The notes under the pieces: model-generated | Databases searched by the model: none | The model's input: the letters and a program-made list of their open reading frames with translations, nothing else | Told to the model about the DNA's origin: nothing | Translations under genes and position numbers: made by a program | Assembly: GCA_001797695.1 (NCBI GenBank) | Contig: MGQD01000135.1 | Span: 1,520-15,210 of the forward strand | Length of the DNA: 13,691 bases | Origin: Deltaproteobacteria bacterium RBG_13_49_15 | GTDB taxonomy: Bacteria > Desulfobacterota > Desulfobacteria > Desulfobacterales > UBA2156 | Reading direction: 5' to 3' | Part shown: piece after piece, positions 1-8,714 of the stretch | Layout: each line of letters begins with the position of its first letter | Numbering within the stretch: position 1 is the stretch's first letter

Positions 1-1596
1 ATCGTGCGCGGTATTGCCCATGACATCACCGATCAGCGGCGAAGGGAGAAGGACCTGCAAGATAGCGAGAAAAAATTCAGGGATATCTTCAACAGCATCA
101 CAGATGTCTTTTACCGAACAGATACTGAAGGCAGGATTCAAATTGTTTCCCCCTCGGTGAAAGAAATATTCGGTTATGCCCCCGAAGAAATCATTGGCGA
201 AAAACTTGCAAAATTCTATATTAATCAAGAGCAGCGAAAAGACTTTTTAGAGTTTTTAAACGAAAAAGGGGAAGCCAAGGGGTATGAGGCCTTGATGCGG
301 AGAAAAGACGGCACGGCCATATGGATTTCCACGCATGCCCATTTTTTTAAAGACGATGCGGGAAATATCCTGGGGGTGCAGGGGATATCTCGGGATATCA
401 CCGAATCCAAGAAAAAGGCCGAGGATCTAAGAAAACTCGAGGCGCAGCTTCAGCAGGCGCAGAAGATGGAGTCTGTGGGAAGGTTAGCCGGAGGGGTGGC
501 CCATGATTTTAACAACATGCTGGGGGTGATCATCGGGCATGCAGAACTAGCCATGGAGCAGGTGGTCCCGGTACAGCCGCTATATGCCGATCTCACAGAA
601 ATTAGAAAGGCAGCCCAACGTTCGGCAGATCTCACGCGACAACTTTTAGCTTTTGCCCGCAGGCAGACCGCGGCTCCCCGGATTCTCGATCTCAACGACA
701 CCATCAGCGGGATGCTCAACATGCTCGGACGGCTAATCGGCGAAGACATTGATCTGGCCTGGATGCCACAGGCAAGCCTATGGCCGGTCAAGATCGATCC
801 TGCCCAGATCGATCAGATTCTAGCGAATCTGTGTGTCAACGCCAGGGATGCTATCGGAGGAGTGGGCAAAGTCACCATTGAAACCCAAAACGTCACCCTC
901 GATGAAACCTATTGCTCGGATCAAACGGAGGCTGTTCCAGGAGATTATGTGATGCTGTCGGTGAGTGACGACGGGTGTGGTATGGACAAGGAGACACTTA
1001 TGAACCTCTTCGAGCCCTTTTTCACCACCAAGGATGTCGGAGAGGGAACGGGACTGGGTTTAGCCACGGTCTACGGGATCGTTAAACAGAACAACGGGTT
1101 CATCAGCATCTACAGCGAACCTGGACAGGGAGCCATGTTCAAGATTTATCTTCCCCGGACCCATAATATTAAAGAGGAAGAAAAACAATCAGGCGTGAAA
1201 ACAATCGACCGAGGCACCGAAACCGTGCTGTTGGTGGAAGATGAAGAGTCGATCCTGCGCCTGGGCAAAACCGTGCTCGAACGCTTCGGCTACACGGTCC
1301 TTGACGCCCGTGCTCCGCGGGAGGCCATGGCCACAGCCGAACATTACGAAGGCTCGATCCATCTCTTGGTTACGGACGTGGTGATGCCCGAGATGAACGG
1401 AAAAGAGTTAAAAGAGCGCATCGAAAAAATCAAGCCGAATATCAAAGCCCTTTTCATGTCCGGTTACACAGCCAATGTCATCATGCACCGGGGCATTCTT
1501 GAAAGTGATGTCCACTTCCTCCAGAAACCCTTCACGGTCAATTCTCTAGCCGGCAAGGTGCGAGAGGTGTTGGATCAGAAAGAAATCTCTCAATAA
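1..1596 (+). CDS. PAS sensor histidine kinase with C-terminal receiver (hybrid kinase), 5' end outside window
   Basis: A soluble hybrid two-component kinase that would autophosphorylate on histidine and pass phosphate to its own receiver. The frame is open from base 1. The first ~19 residues are the tail of a PAS/PAC repeat (GIAHDITDQRRREKDL), so at least one more PAS domain lies upstream. Numbering from the GTG at 4: PAS at ~20-138; HisKA with AHDFNN, phospho-His H167; HATPase N-box N279, G1 box DDGCGM at 322-327, FEPFFTTK F-box and GEGTGLGLA G2 box; receiver from ~406 with acidic pocket E412-D413-E414, acceptor D458, S486 and K508. No membrane segment is visible. The GTG at 4 is probably not the real start. 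The frame stays open for 19 codons after the TAA, which is likely chance. The signal sensed is unknown. The family call is certain; partners are inferred. Confidence 0.95.
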   Translation: MVRGIAHDITDQRRREKDLQDSEKKFRDIFNSITDVFYRTDTEGRIQIVSPSVKEIFGYAPEEIIGEKLAKFYINQEQRKDFLEFLNEKGEAKGYEALMRRKDGTAIWISTHAHFFKDDAGNILGVQGISRDITESKKKAEDLRKLEAQLQQAQKMESVGRLAGGVAHDFNNMLGVIIGHAELAMEQVVPVQPLYADLTEIRKAAQRSADLTRQLLAFARRQTAAPRILDLNDTISGMLNMLGRLIGEDIDLAWMPQASLWPVKIDPAQIDQILANLCVNARDAIGGVGKVTIETQNVTLDETYCSDQTEAVPGDYVMLSVSDDGCGMDKETLMNLFEPFFTTKDVGEGTGLGLATVYGIVKQNNGFISIYSEPGQGAMFKIYLPRTHNIKEEEKQSGVKTIDRGTETVLLVEDEESILRLGKTVLERFGYTVLDARAPREAMATAEHYEGSIHLLVTDVVMPEMNGKELKERIEKIKPNIKALFMSGYTANVIMHRGILESDVHFLQKPFTVNSLAGKVREVLDQKEISQ

Positions 1597-1686
1597 CAAG
1601 CTTTGCAAGAAAGCTATAATGCGGTGCGAAAAGTCATGAATGAGGCAAAAGGGTAAATCCAAATCCTCCGGCTATGGCTATATGGA

Positions 1687-2115
1687 TTATGAATCAGATG
1701 GAATTGGCTTTGGAAAGTCAACAACCGACAGTACTTGAGGTCTGACAGTGGCATTGATCTTAAGATATCCCAGTTCAAATAAAAACCGTTTATAACCGCT
1801 TACCGTAGTTCTGGGCGTCTTCAACCAGTCCGCTATCGTCGTATCCGTTTCTCGGATTTTTCGTTTACGGGATTGTTGTTCGATGATCAGTCGGAGCTAG
1901 AAGATTAACGCATGACCTAAATCCTCGTATTTCTCTGCCCGCAGAACACCTGCCGGGAGGGTGAATGTCTTTCCTGATTCGGATTTGTTGGGATTCTTTT
2001 GCAGGCCCCTCGTCCCCCTATCAAGGTTTTTATAGACTTTGATTCTATTTCCCGTTAACACCAATAACATTGATTTCTGATCAAAATCGCCGTACGATCT
2101 CCAAAAAAAGTGCAC
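1687..2115 (-). pseudogene. Helix-turn-helix protein remnant interrupted by an in-frame TAG
   Basis: Reading from a GTG at 2115, 72 codons run to a TAG at 1897-1899. The same frame then continues open for 69 more codons to a TAA at 1687. The part after the TAG is protein-like: a basic helix (LRLIIEQQSRKRKI), then TDTTIADWLKTPRTTVSGYK, which has the pattern of a DNA-binding helix-turn-helix, then FELGYLK. The TAG sits inside what looks like one continuous amphipathic helix (YEDLGHALIF*LRLIIEQQ). A K or Q codon turned into TAG by one base change would explain this. No good ribosome binding site precedes the GTG, so the 5' end may also be lost. I do not recognise the family; a plasmid- or phage-type regulator is possible. 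Confidence 0.45.
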
Positions 2116-2134
2116 AAAAATTTAAAATGAGATA

Positions 2135-2170
2135 GTAAATATCCCCGCGTTTTAACGCCGGGATATTTAC
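2135..2170. terminator. 36-bp near-perfect palindrome, possible terminator
   Basis: Two 17-base arms, GTAAATATCCCCGCGTT and its complement, match at 16 of 17 positions with only TT between them, so the RNA would form a hairpin of about 15 bp on either strand. It lies 11 bases after the stop of a tiny minus-strand ORF (2182-2283) and just upstream of the helix-turn-helix remnant, consistent with a minus-strand terminator. There is no clean U-run right after the stem on either strand, only AT-rich sequence. A dispersed palindromic repeat is an equal alternative. Confidence 0.4.
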
Positions 2171-2181
2171 TTCTGAAAAAA

Positions 2182-2283
2182 TCAGGCAGAGTCGATGCTG
2201 CAACTTATGGTCAAATCGGCCGAAATTTCATCAACATGGGCGCTAAATTTTCGCTCCGCCCTGATTCCCCACCACATCCCCAT
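2182..2283 (-). CDS. Tiny ORF of 33 residues, unrecognised
   Basis: An ATG at 2283 opens a 33-residue frame ending in TGA just before the 36-bp palindrome. In frame upstream, hydrophobic codons (VFAVIL) extend to a TAA at 2302, so a slightly longer product from TTG is possible. The peptide begins MGMWWGIRAERKFSAHVDEI and carries one cysteine near its end. There is no clear Shine-Dalgarno sequence. It may be the 3' remnant of a decayed gene rather than a real small protein. Function unknown. Confidence 0.15.
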   Translation of the reverse strand: MGMWWGIRAERKFSAHVDEISADLTISCSIDSA

Positions 2284-2332
2284 CAATATGACAGCGAAAA
2301 CTTATTTCGTGTCCATTGCCAATAATTCCCGT

Positions 2333-2361
2333 TTGTTATTAATCTCAAAGACTGTTATATT
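2333..2361 (+). promoter_or_regulatory. Sigma70-type promoter for the sensor-kinase operon
   Basis: TTGTTA at 2333-2338 and TATATT at 2356-2361 are separated by 17 bases, in an AT-rich stretch about 90 bases upstream of the kinase ATG. Transcription would start near 2368, leaving an 85-base leader. No other strong candidate is seen between the palindrome and the gene. Confidence 0.5.
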
Positions 2362-2452
2362 AAATTAAAACACATCAACAATAATGTAAGTTATTGAAAT
2401 CGCAACTCTCATCAACCACTAGATCACCACGAAAGAACGGGGGGAGGTGCGT

Positions 2453-5335
2453 ATGTCATTGCGAAACTTACTATCGCAGTTAATTTTGCTGTGTGTTGTT
2501 CCGCTGATTCTTCTATCGATCTTTCTGGCCATCTCCAGTGTAAAAAATAAACAGACCGAACGGGACATCGAGGCCGCCAACCTTGTGAAAAGTTTCGCCA
2601 CCGTAATCGACCAGCACTTGCATGCGCGTATCAGCGCTCTGCACATGTTGGCCGCATCGCCGTTGGTTGACGATGCCTCGCGCTGGCATGATCTCTATAG
2701 GGAAGCACAAGGCTTTCAACAGGGTTTCGGCAGCCATGTCATCCTCGCCGACCCGGAGATGCACATGTTGCTCAACACACGTGTGCCCTTCGGCGCCAAA
2801 TTGCCTATGCTGCCACGTCCTAAAGGCCATGCTGCAGCGCCAACTGTGTTGAATACCGGAAAACCTGCCGTCGGCGATATCTTCTTCGGGCCGATCGCCA
2901 AGGAACCGCTGGTCGCTATCGCGGTACCGGCTCTGCGCGAAGGAAATGTTGTCTTCCTCCTTCTTACCATCTTTGAGACCCGCCAGTTCCAGGAGCGCCT
3001 TGACCATGTAGCCCTGCCTTCCGGCTGGTCGCTGGCCCTTCTCGACGGTAAGAATGAGGCGATTGCACGTCATGCCCCTCCAGACCTGAACTCCGCAGCA
3101 GATGTCGATGCTTCGGGACGCTTTGTTATCAAATCGGCAGTATCGCCGTGGTCCGTGGTGCTTGAGATTCCGCGCAACATCTATCGCAAGCCGATGGTCG
3201 AGGCGGCAGCAGCCCTGGCAATCGCTATCCTGGGTGTCACTCTGTTGAGTCTCCTGGGCGGCATGCTGACCGGGCGTCGGATGGGAAGGGCCGTCGCATC
3301 GCTGGCGGAGACGCCCACACCAGGGGCGCCTCCCCCGGACATCGTCGAAATAGCCGATGTGCGACGCATTCTCGACAAGTCGGCGGAAAAGCGGCAGCGC
3401 TTCGAGATGGAGCTGCAGGAAAGCGAGGAGCGTTATCGTTCTTTCTTCAATCACAGCATCGACGCCGTTTTGCTCACCGCACCGGATGGAAAAATACTTC
3501 AGGCTAATCCTGAAGCATGCAAAATCTTCGGTCGCACCGAAGAAGAGATTTTCCAAGTCGGAAGGGCAGGCGTGATCGACTCGACGGACCCCCGTCTGGC
3601 TTCTGCTCTGGAAGAACGTGAGCGTACCGGTCGTTTCAGAGGAGAACTGAAATTTATGCGCAAGGATGGCACATCCTTTCCCGGGGAGATTTCATCGGCT
3701 ATCTTTACCGATCGCAACGGAAATCTCCGGACCAGCATGATCATTCGTGACATGACCAAGCGCAAGAAGGCGGAGGAGGAGCTGCAGGAAGAAAGAGACA
3801 GGTTCGCCAAAACCGTGGATACCGCACCCGGCGCCATTTGTATGTTTTGCCTGAGACCTGACGGTTCAGCTTACTTCCCGTATGCCAGCCCCGCTATCGA
3901 AGACATTTATGGACTCAAACCGGAAGAACTGGCGCGGGATGCGTCCATCATGCGCGCTATGATTCATCCAGGCGACCTGGGGCGTGTTCGCGAAGAAATA
4001 ACGGCATCGGCACGTGCGCTGACCCCCTGGCAAAGCGAGTTTCGTTATGAACATCCGAAAAAGGGTGAAGTTTGGATGGAAGGTCGCTTCATCCCTTCGC
4101 GTGAAGTCGACGGAGGCACTGTCTGGTATGGATTTTTACTTGACGTCACCGAGCGCAAGCTGGCCGAAAAAGCGCTCCAGGAAAGCGAGGAACGCTATCG
4201 CAACATTTTAATTGTTGCACCGGTCGGTATTGCTGTTCATCAAAACGGAAAGATTGTTTTCACCAACCCGGCCGGACTTCGTCTCTTGGGCGCTGAATCG
4301 TACGACCAGCTTATAGGAAAAGACATAACCACGATCATACAACCCGGCAATCTTGAAAACTCTCGAAAAAGAATCCAGAGAATGATGGCGGGTGAGCAGG
4401 GGCTTTATCCGGCTGAAGATAAATATGTCCGATTGGATGGAATTATCATTGATGTTGAGGTTATCGCTACACTACTCACTTATAACAATGAGCCTGCTAT
4501 TCAGGTCATTGTGACGGATATCACGGAACGCAAGCGGGCCGAAGAGGAACTCCGAAAATACCGGGATCATCTGGAAGATCTCGTGCAGAAAAGGACGGAA
4601 GATCTGGCGCAAGCCAACCTTCGCCTCCAGGAATTGGATCGCCTCAAATCCATGTTCATTGCCTCGATGAGCCATGAGCTCAGGACTCCCCTGAACTCGA
4701 TCATTGGCTTCACCGGGATCATCCTGATGGGAATGTCGGGTGAAATCAACGCCGTCCAGAAGAAACAGCTCGGTATGGTCAAGAGCAGCGCCAACCATCT
4801 GCTTGACCTGATCAACGATGTGATCGACGTGAGCAAGATCGAGGCGGGAAAGACCGACCTGAGCATCGATACCTTCGATCTGTCGGACCTTGCCCTGGAG
4901 GTGAAGGAATCCTTCGCCGTCGCCGCTTCGGGGAAGGGCTTGAATCTCGAATTTCAAGCAGGCTCGGAAGTAAAAGTGACGAGCGATCGGCGGCGGGTGA
5001 GGCAAATCCTTGTCAACCTGGTGGGAAACGCCGTCAAGTTCACCGAAACAGGGACCGTGGCAGTCTTTGCCGCGAAGACAGACGGCGGGGTGACAATCAA
5101 GGTGCGCGACACCGGGGTCGGGATGCATCGCGCGGATATGGAGAAGCTCTTCGAAGCCTTCACCCGAATCCACATCCATAACCGGCCGCTAGTTGAGGGG
5201 ACTGGTCTGGGGCTGTACCTGTCCCGAAGGATCGCAGCGCTTCTGGGAGGCGAGATCACGGCGGAAAGTGAACCCGGACAGGGAAGCGAATTCATCCTTT
5301 CCCTACCGCAGAAATATCCGGAGGAAAAGAAATGA
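2453..5335 (+). CDS. Membrane-bound sensor histidine kinase, Cache-like domain plus three PAS domains
   Basis: A 960-residue inner-membrane sensor kinase. ATG 2453 is chosen over the in-frame GTG at 2447 because the strong GGGGGGAGG ribosome site ends at 2446, which suits ATG and would overlap the GTG. Order: TM1 ~5-27; extracytoplasmic domain ~30-245 of double-Cache type; TM2 ~249-272; no clear HAMP; PAS1 ~322-444; PAS2 ~445-573; PAS3 ~576-697; coiled coil ~698-728 (RDHLEDLVQKRTEDLAQANL); HisKA with MSHELRTPLN, phospho-His H741; HATPase with N859, D886 in DTGVGM, and GTGLGL. There is no receiver on this protein. Its stop overlaps the next ATG (ATGA), so it is translationally coupled to the single-domain response regulator, its likely first partner. 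The ligand is unknown; Cache domains in this position usually bind small molecules. Confidence 0.95.
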   Translation: MSLRNLLSQLILLCVVPLILLSIFLAISSVKNKQTERDIEAANLVKSFATVIDQHLHARISALHMLAASPLVDDASRWHDLYREAQGFQQGFGSHVILADPEMHMLLNTRVPFGAKLPMLPRPKGHAAAPTVLNTGKPAVGDIFFGPIAKEPLVAIAVPALREGNVVFLLLTIFETRQFQERLDHVALPSGWSLALLDGKNEAIARHAPPDLNSAADVDASGRFVIKSAVSPWSVVLEIPRNIYRKPMVEAAAALAIAILGVTLLSLLGGMLTGRRMGRAVASLAETPTPGAPPPDIVEIADVRRILDKSAEKRQRFEMELQESEERYRSFFNHSIDAVLLTAPDGKILQANPEACKIFGRTEEEIFQVGRAGVIDSTDPRLASALEERERTGRFRGELKFMRKDGTSFPGEISSAIFTDRNGNLRTSMIIRDMTKRKKAEEELQEERDRFAKTVDTAPGAICMFCLRPDGSAYFPYASPAIEDIYGLKPEELARDASIMRAMIHPGDLGRVREEITASARALTPWQSEFRYEHPKKGEVWMEGRFIPSREVDGGTVWYGFLLDVTERKLAEKALQESEERYRNILIVAPVGIAVHQNGKIVFTNPAGLRLLGAESYDQLIGKDITTIIQPGNLENSRKRIQRMMAGEQGLYPAEDKYVRLDGIIIDVEVIATLLTYNNEPAIQVIVTDITERKRAEEELRKYRDHLEDLVQKRTEDLAQANLRLQELDRLKSMFIASMSHELRTPLNSIIGFTGIILMGMSGEINAVQKKQLGMVKSSANHLLDLINDVIDVSKIEAGKTDLSIDTFDLSDLALEVKESFAVAASGKGLNLEFQAGSEVKVTSDRRRVRQILVNLVGNAVKFTETGTVAVFAAKTDGGVTIKVRDTGVGMHRADMEKLFEAFTRIHIHNRPLVEGTGLGLYLSRRIAALLGGEITAESEPGQGSEFILSLPQKYPEEKK

Positions 5336-5691
5336 AAAAAATATTGGTCGTTGAGGACAACGAACAAAACCGCTATCTCCTGCGGTACATGCTGGAACAA
5401 AACGGTTATAACGTCCTCACGGCGGACAGTGGCGCTGAGGCCGTCGCTATGGTTGTGCAGAAAAAGCCGGATCTGATCCTGATGGATATTCAACTCCCGG
5501 ACATGGACGGCCTAGAGGCCACCCGCATGATCCGGGCGTCGGAAGCGGAAGGCAGGATACCTATCGTCGCCGTCACATCCTTTGCCATGGCTGGGGACCG
5601 GGAGAAAGCCTTGGAGGCGGGATGCAACGGCTACATCGAAAAACCTATCAACCCGGAAACCTTTCTGGGCGAGATCGGCAAGTACGTCTGA
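5332..5691 (+). CDS. Single-domain response regulator (CheY/DivK-like)
   Basis: A 119-residue stand-alone receiver with no output domain. Acidic pocket E8-D9, acceptor aspartate D52 in LILMDIQLPDMDG, switch residue T82 and conserved lysine K104 in EKPI are all present, so it should be phosphorylatable. GGAGG at 5320-5324 serves the ATG. It overlaps the upstream kinase by 4 bases and lies 40 bases before the next hybrid kinase. It most likely shuttles phosphate between the membrane kinase and the hybrid kinase, or works through protein contacts. No DNA-binding output is visible. Confidence 0.95.
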   Translation: MKKILVVEDNEQNRYLLRYMLEQNGYNVLTADSGAEAVAMVVQKKPDLILMDIQLPDMDGLEATRMIRASEAEGRIPIVAVTSFAMAGDREKALEAGCNGYIEKPINPETFLGEIGKYV

Positions 5692-5731
5692 GACGGTCAT
5701 AGCCGATGGAAAGGAGAACAAAGGAGGACAT

Positions 5732-8143
5732 ATGAACATTCTGATCGTAGACGATATGGCCGAGAGCATTTACCTTCTTCAGGCCATGCTTGAGGGTGCA
5801 GGTTATGGGGTCGTCTCAGCACGAAACGGCAAAGAGGCCCTCGAGCGTTTGCGGGAGGAGACATTTGCCCTGATCGTTGCGGACATTTTGATGCCGGTCA
5901 TGGATGGTTTCCAGTTCTGCCGGGAATGCAAGATCAATCCGGAATGGCGGGAGATTCCTTTCGTTTTTTATACGGCAACCTATACCGGCCCGCAGGATGA
6001 GGAATTCGCTTTGAAAGTCGGCGCGGACCGGTTCATCCGTAAGCCCTGCGAGCCGGATGTTTTCCTGGAAGCGATCCAAAATGTGACGGCGTCGGCAAAA
6101 AAACATCGGCTTTCTACCGTCGAAGCATCAGCCCCTGAAGAAGAAGTCCTGAAGCTGTACAATGCACGGCTGATCCGAAAGCTAGAGCAAAAGATGTTGG
6201 AGGTGGAGAAAGAATCTCAGGCGCGAAAAGAAGCCGAAGACGCCCTTCGGATCAGCAACCTCCGGCTGCAACTGGCGCTTGCAGCTTCAAATATCGGGTT
6301 GTGGGACTGGAATCTGGAAACCAATGCGGTGTGGTTTTCGCCGGAGTGGAAGGGCCAGATCGGCTATGAAGATCGTGAGATGGTGAACCGTTATGAAGAG
6401 TGGGAGACCCGGCTTCATCCGGAGGATCGTCCGCTGGTTTTGGCCGAGCTAAATGCCTACCTTGAGGGGCGTATCCCCGTTTATAGCGTTGAATTTCGCT
6501 TCCGACACCGGAACGGCGCATATCGCTGGATTCATGCGCAAGGAGAGAAAATACACAACGCCGGTGGAAAGTCCGGAAGAATGACCGGGTGTCACCTTGA
6601 CATCACGCCCCTCAAAGAGGTCATCCAGGCCCTCGAGGCGGAAAAGGGGAATTTCCAGGTTCTGGTGGATGCATCTCCTCTAGGCATCGCCTTGGCCGGA
6701 AAAGATGAACGGTTCCGCTATCTGAATCCGAAATTCGTGGAGCTTTTCGGTTACAATCTGAATCATATCCCTTCCCAACAGGATTGGCTGGTAAAGGCCT
6801 ATCCAGACCCGAAATACAGAGAAGAAATCATCGCGATGTGGAAAGAAGCCAAGCGAAGAGATGATCCCGGCGTTTTCCGCACAAGAACATTTACCGTAAC
6901 GTGCAAGGACGGCACAGAGAAAGCGGTTCAAATCCGAGCCGCCTTTCTGGCCGACGGGGACCATGTGGTCACCTATGAAGACATATCCGAGCAAATTCAC
7001 CTGGAAAATAAATTGCGACAAGCGCAAAAAATGGAAGCTATTGCCACCCTTGCCGGAGGGATTGCCCATGATTTCAACAATATTTTATCGGCGGTGATCG
7101 GGTATGCCGAATTGATACGATTCGATTTGCCTGCCGGCAGCAAAGCGTCTCAAAACCTCACGCAGGTGTTGACCGCAGGACTTCGTGCCAAAGAGCTGGT
7201 CAAACAGATACTGACCTTCAGCCGGCAGGCGGATCAGGATCAAATCCCCATAGAACCGCATCTGGTAGTCAAAGAGGCATTGAAACTCTTGCGTTCAACC
7301 CTGCCGACAACCATCGAAATCCACCAAGATTTAACTCCTTCGGGGACGATTCTCGCCGATCCGACCCAGATCCATCAAGTCATCATGAATCTGTGTACCA
7401 ATGCGTATCATGCCATGAGGGAGAAAGGAGGAACTCTGGAAGTCAGAATGAAACCTGTGGCCCTGGATTCAAGCCTGAAGAAGGCCGATTCCGATCTGAC
7501 TGCGGGAAAATATGTCAGGCTCACCGTAGAGGATACCGGTTGCGGCATGCCTTCCGAGGTGGCAAACCGGATTTTCGATCCTTACTTCACAACAAAGTCT
7601 GAAGGGGAAGGAACCGGCCTGGGGCTGGCCGTTGTCAATGGGATCATAAAAAACCACCATGGCACCATCACCGTCTCAAGCGAACCGGGAAGAGGTTCGG
7701 TCTTTACAGTCTATTTTCCGCAAATCGAACATGGCGCCGGAGCTGAAAGGGAATCGCATGAAGCGCCTTTGCCGACCGGAACCGAGCATATTCTTTTCGT
7801 CGATGATGAGCCTACTCTGGCGAATCTTGGAAAGCGGATGCTGGAGATACTGGGTTACCGGGTGGAAGTGTGCACGAGCGCTACTGACGCCTTGGATTTG
7901 TTCCGGAAAAAACCTGAGCGTTTTGATTTGATCATCACCGACATGACCATGCCCGCAATGACCGGCTCGGAGCTGGCAATGGCGCTTCTACAGGTTCGTC
8001 CGAATATACCCATCATCCTTTGCACCGGTTTCAGTTATGGCATGTCCGAAGAAAAGGCGAAAGCCATCGGAATTCGGGAGTTTATTTTCAAACCGTTTGT
8101 GCAGAAAGACATGGCGACCGCAATCCGTAAGGCGCTCATATAG
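5732..8143 (+). CDS. Soluble hybrid histidine kinase: receiver-PAS-PAS-kinase-receiver
   Basis: An 803-residue cytoplasmic kinase. The frame is open further upstream, but ATG 5732 is the start: AAGGAGG at 5721-5727 precedes it and the receiver begins at once (MNILIVDD). Order: N-terminal receiver 1-~118 with D7-D8 and acceptor D51; coiled coil ~140-172; PAS ~171-290 with the DWNL/FRHRNGAYRWI pattern of PAS_3; second PAS ~301-415; HisKA with AHDFNN, H446; HATPase N557, D601 in DTGCGM, GEGTGLGLAV; C-terminal receiver from ~685 with D691-D692, acceptor D737 and K787. The N-terminal receiver can take phosphate from the upstream kinase and gate the kinase core, so the three genes look like one relay. 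No Hpt domain or DNA-binding output is seen, so the final output lies elsewhere. The kinase core resembles that of the hybrid kinase at 1-1596, suggesting an old duplication. Confidence 0.95.
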   Translation: MNILIVDDMAESIYLLQAMLEGAGYGVVSARNGKEALERLREETFALIVADILMPVMDGFQFCRECKINPEWREIPFVFYTATYTGPQDEEFALKVGADRFIRKPCEPDVFLEAIQNVTASAKKHRLSTVEASAPEEEVLKLYNARLIRKLEQKMLEVEKESQARKEAEDALRISNLRLQLALAASNIGLWDWNLETNAVWFSPEWKGQIGYEDREMVNRYEEWETRLHPEDRPLVLAELNAYLEGRIPVYSVEFRFRHRNGAYRWIHAQGEKIHNAGGKSGRMTGCHLDITPLKEVIQALEAEKGNFQVLVDASPLGIALAGKDERFRYLNPKFVELFGYNLNHIPSQQDWLVKAYPDPKYREEIIAMWKEAKRRDDPGVFRTRTFTVTCKDGTEKAVQIRAAFLADGDHVVTYEDISEQIHLENKLRQAQKMEAIATLAGGIAHDFNNILSAVIGYAELIRFDLPAGSKASQNLTQVLTAGLRAKELVKQILTFSRQADQDQIPIEPHLVVKEALKLLRSTLPTTIEIHQDLTPSGTILADPTQIHQVIMNLCTNAYHAMREKGGTLEVRMKPVALDSSLKKADSDLTAGKYVRLTVEDTGCGMPSEVANRIFDPYFTTKSEGEGTGLGLAVVNGIIKNHHGTITVSSEPGRGSVFTVYFPQIEHGAGAERESHEAPLPTGTEHILFVDDEPTLANLGKRMLEILGYRVEVCTSATDALDLFRKKPERFDLIITDMTMPAMTGSELAMALLQVRPNIPIILCTGFSYGMSEEKAKAIGIREFIFKPFVQKDMATAIRKALI

Positions 8144-8259
8144 TATAATAAATCGTTTTTTAGCGAAATGAGCGCGAAATGGTTTTTGGGGATAAAAATT
8201 AAAGATGAAATTTCGATCTACATGCACCGTTCTAACAAAAATACATTCGGCCCTAACAA

Positions 8260-8296
8260 CTGCATCTCCTGTATCTCCTTATATCTTGTGATGCAG
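8260..8296. repeat. Short inverted repeat in the gap after the kinase operon
   Basis: CTGCATC at 8260-8266 is matched by GATGCAG at 8290-8296 with 23 bases between, and ACTGCATC occurs again near 8360. The gap 8144-8397 otherwise holds no gene. It separates the converging kinase operon and minus-strand membrane-protein pair, so terminators are expected, but I see no stem followed by a U-run. Weak evidence for function. Confidence 0.25.
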
Positions 8297-8397
8297 ATGA
8301 TGGGAAACACGGCTCATAGTTTTGAGTAATTGGCCTGCAATGAAACAGAACTTCATTAACTGCATCCCAAAGGCTTTTTTATAGATTCGCACTTAGT

Positions 8398-8712
8398 TTA
8401 AGCATAGAAACCGGCAATCAGCAGACCGCTAATTATAACCGACCCAACGATACTCCCGATCAACGCATTTGTGGATATTTGTAATCCCCGTCCGCTGTGG
8501 AACTTGGAAAATGCCAAGCCCAGCACCGCAAATAGAATAATGTCAAAAAGCCCATGAGTTATCCAATGATGCCCTGTAATCGCTGCCATCCCCTTAAGGA
8601 CAGTATCTTCATTTGTTTCTTTTAGTATGACCAGCAGGGCACTAATAAAGCTGGTTATCGCAAAAGATAAGCCGAACGATTTGGTATATTTCCCAATTTC
8701 AATGGTTTCCAT
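8398..8712 (-). CDS. Small membrane protein, three helices, unknown function
   Basis: 104 residues from ATG 8712, which has AAAGGA about 9 bases upstream; longer in-frame starts would run back into the preceding gene. Predicted membrane segments lie at ~11-31, ~50-70 and ~82-103. A histidine cluster, H48-H49 and H53 (TGHHWITHG), lies at the start of the second helix and could bind metal or heme. The stop of the preceding gene is 2 bases before this ATG, so the two are surely co-transcribed and probably translationally coupled. I do not recognise a named family. Confidence is high that it is a gene, low on its role. Confidence 0.8.
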   Translation of the reverse strand: METIEIGKYTKSFGLSFAITSFISALLVILKETNEDTVLKGMAAITGHHWITHGLFDIILFAVLGLAFSKFHSGRGLQISTNALIGSIVGSVIISGLLIAGFYA

Positions 8713-8714
8713 GG

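Noticed and set aside
1594..1656. In-frame 19-codon extension after the TAA of the first hybrid kinase
   Set aside because: The receiver domain is complete before the TAA; a short open stretch is expected by chance.
1897..1899. Pyrrolysine at the TAG of the helix-turn-helix remnant
   Set aside because: Known pyrrolysine use is mainly in methylamine methyltransferases. No pyl genes are seen, the gene start is poor, and a point nonsense mutation is simpler.
2513..3556. 347-codon minus-strand open frame inside the membrane kinase gene
   Set aside because: It lies antisense to a clear kinase, has no recognisable domain, and is a codon-bias shadow.
5332..5691. Genome-wide reassignment of UGA to a sense codon
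   Set aside because: The response regulator and the membrane kinase end with UGA at correct family lengths, one of them in an ATGA overlap with the next gene, so UGA is a normal stop here.
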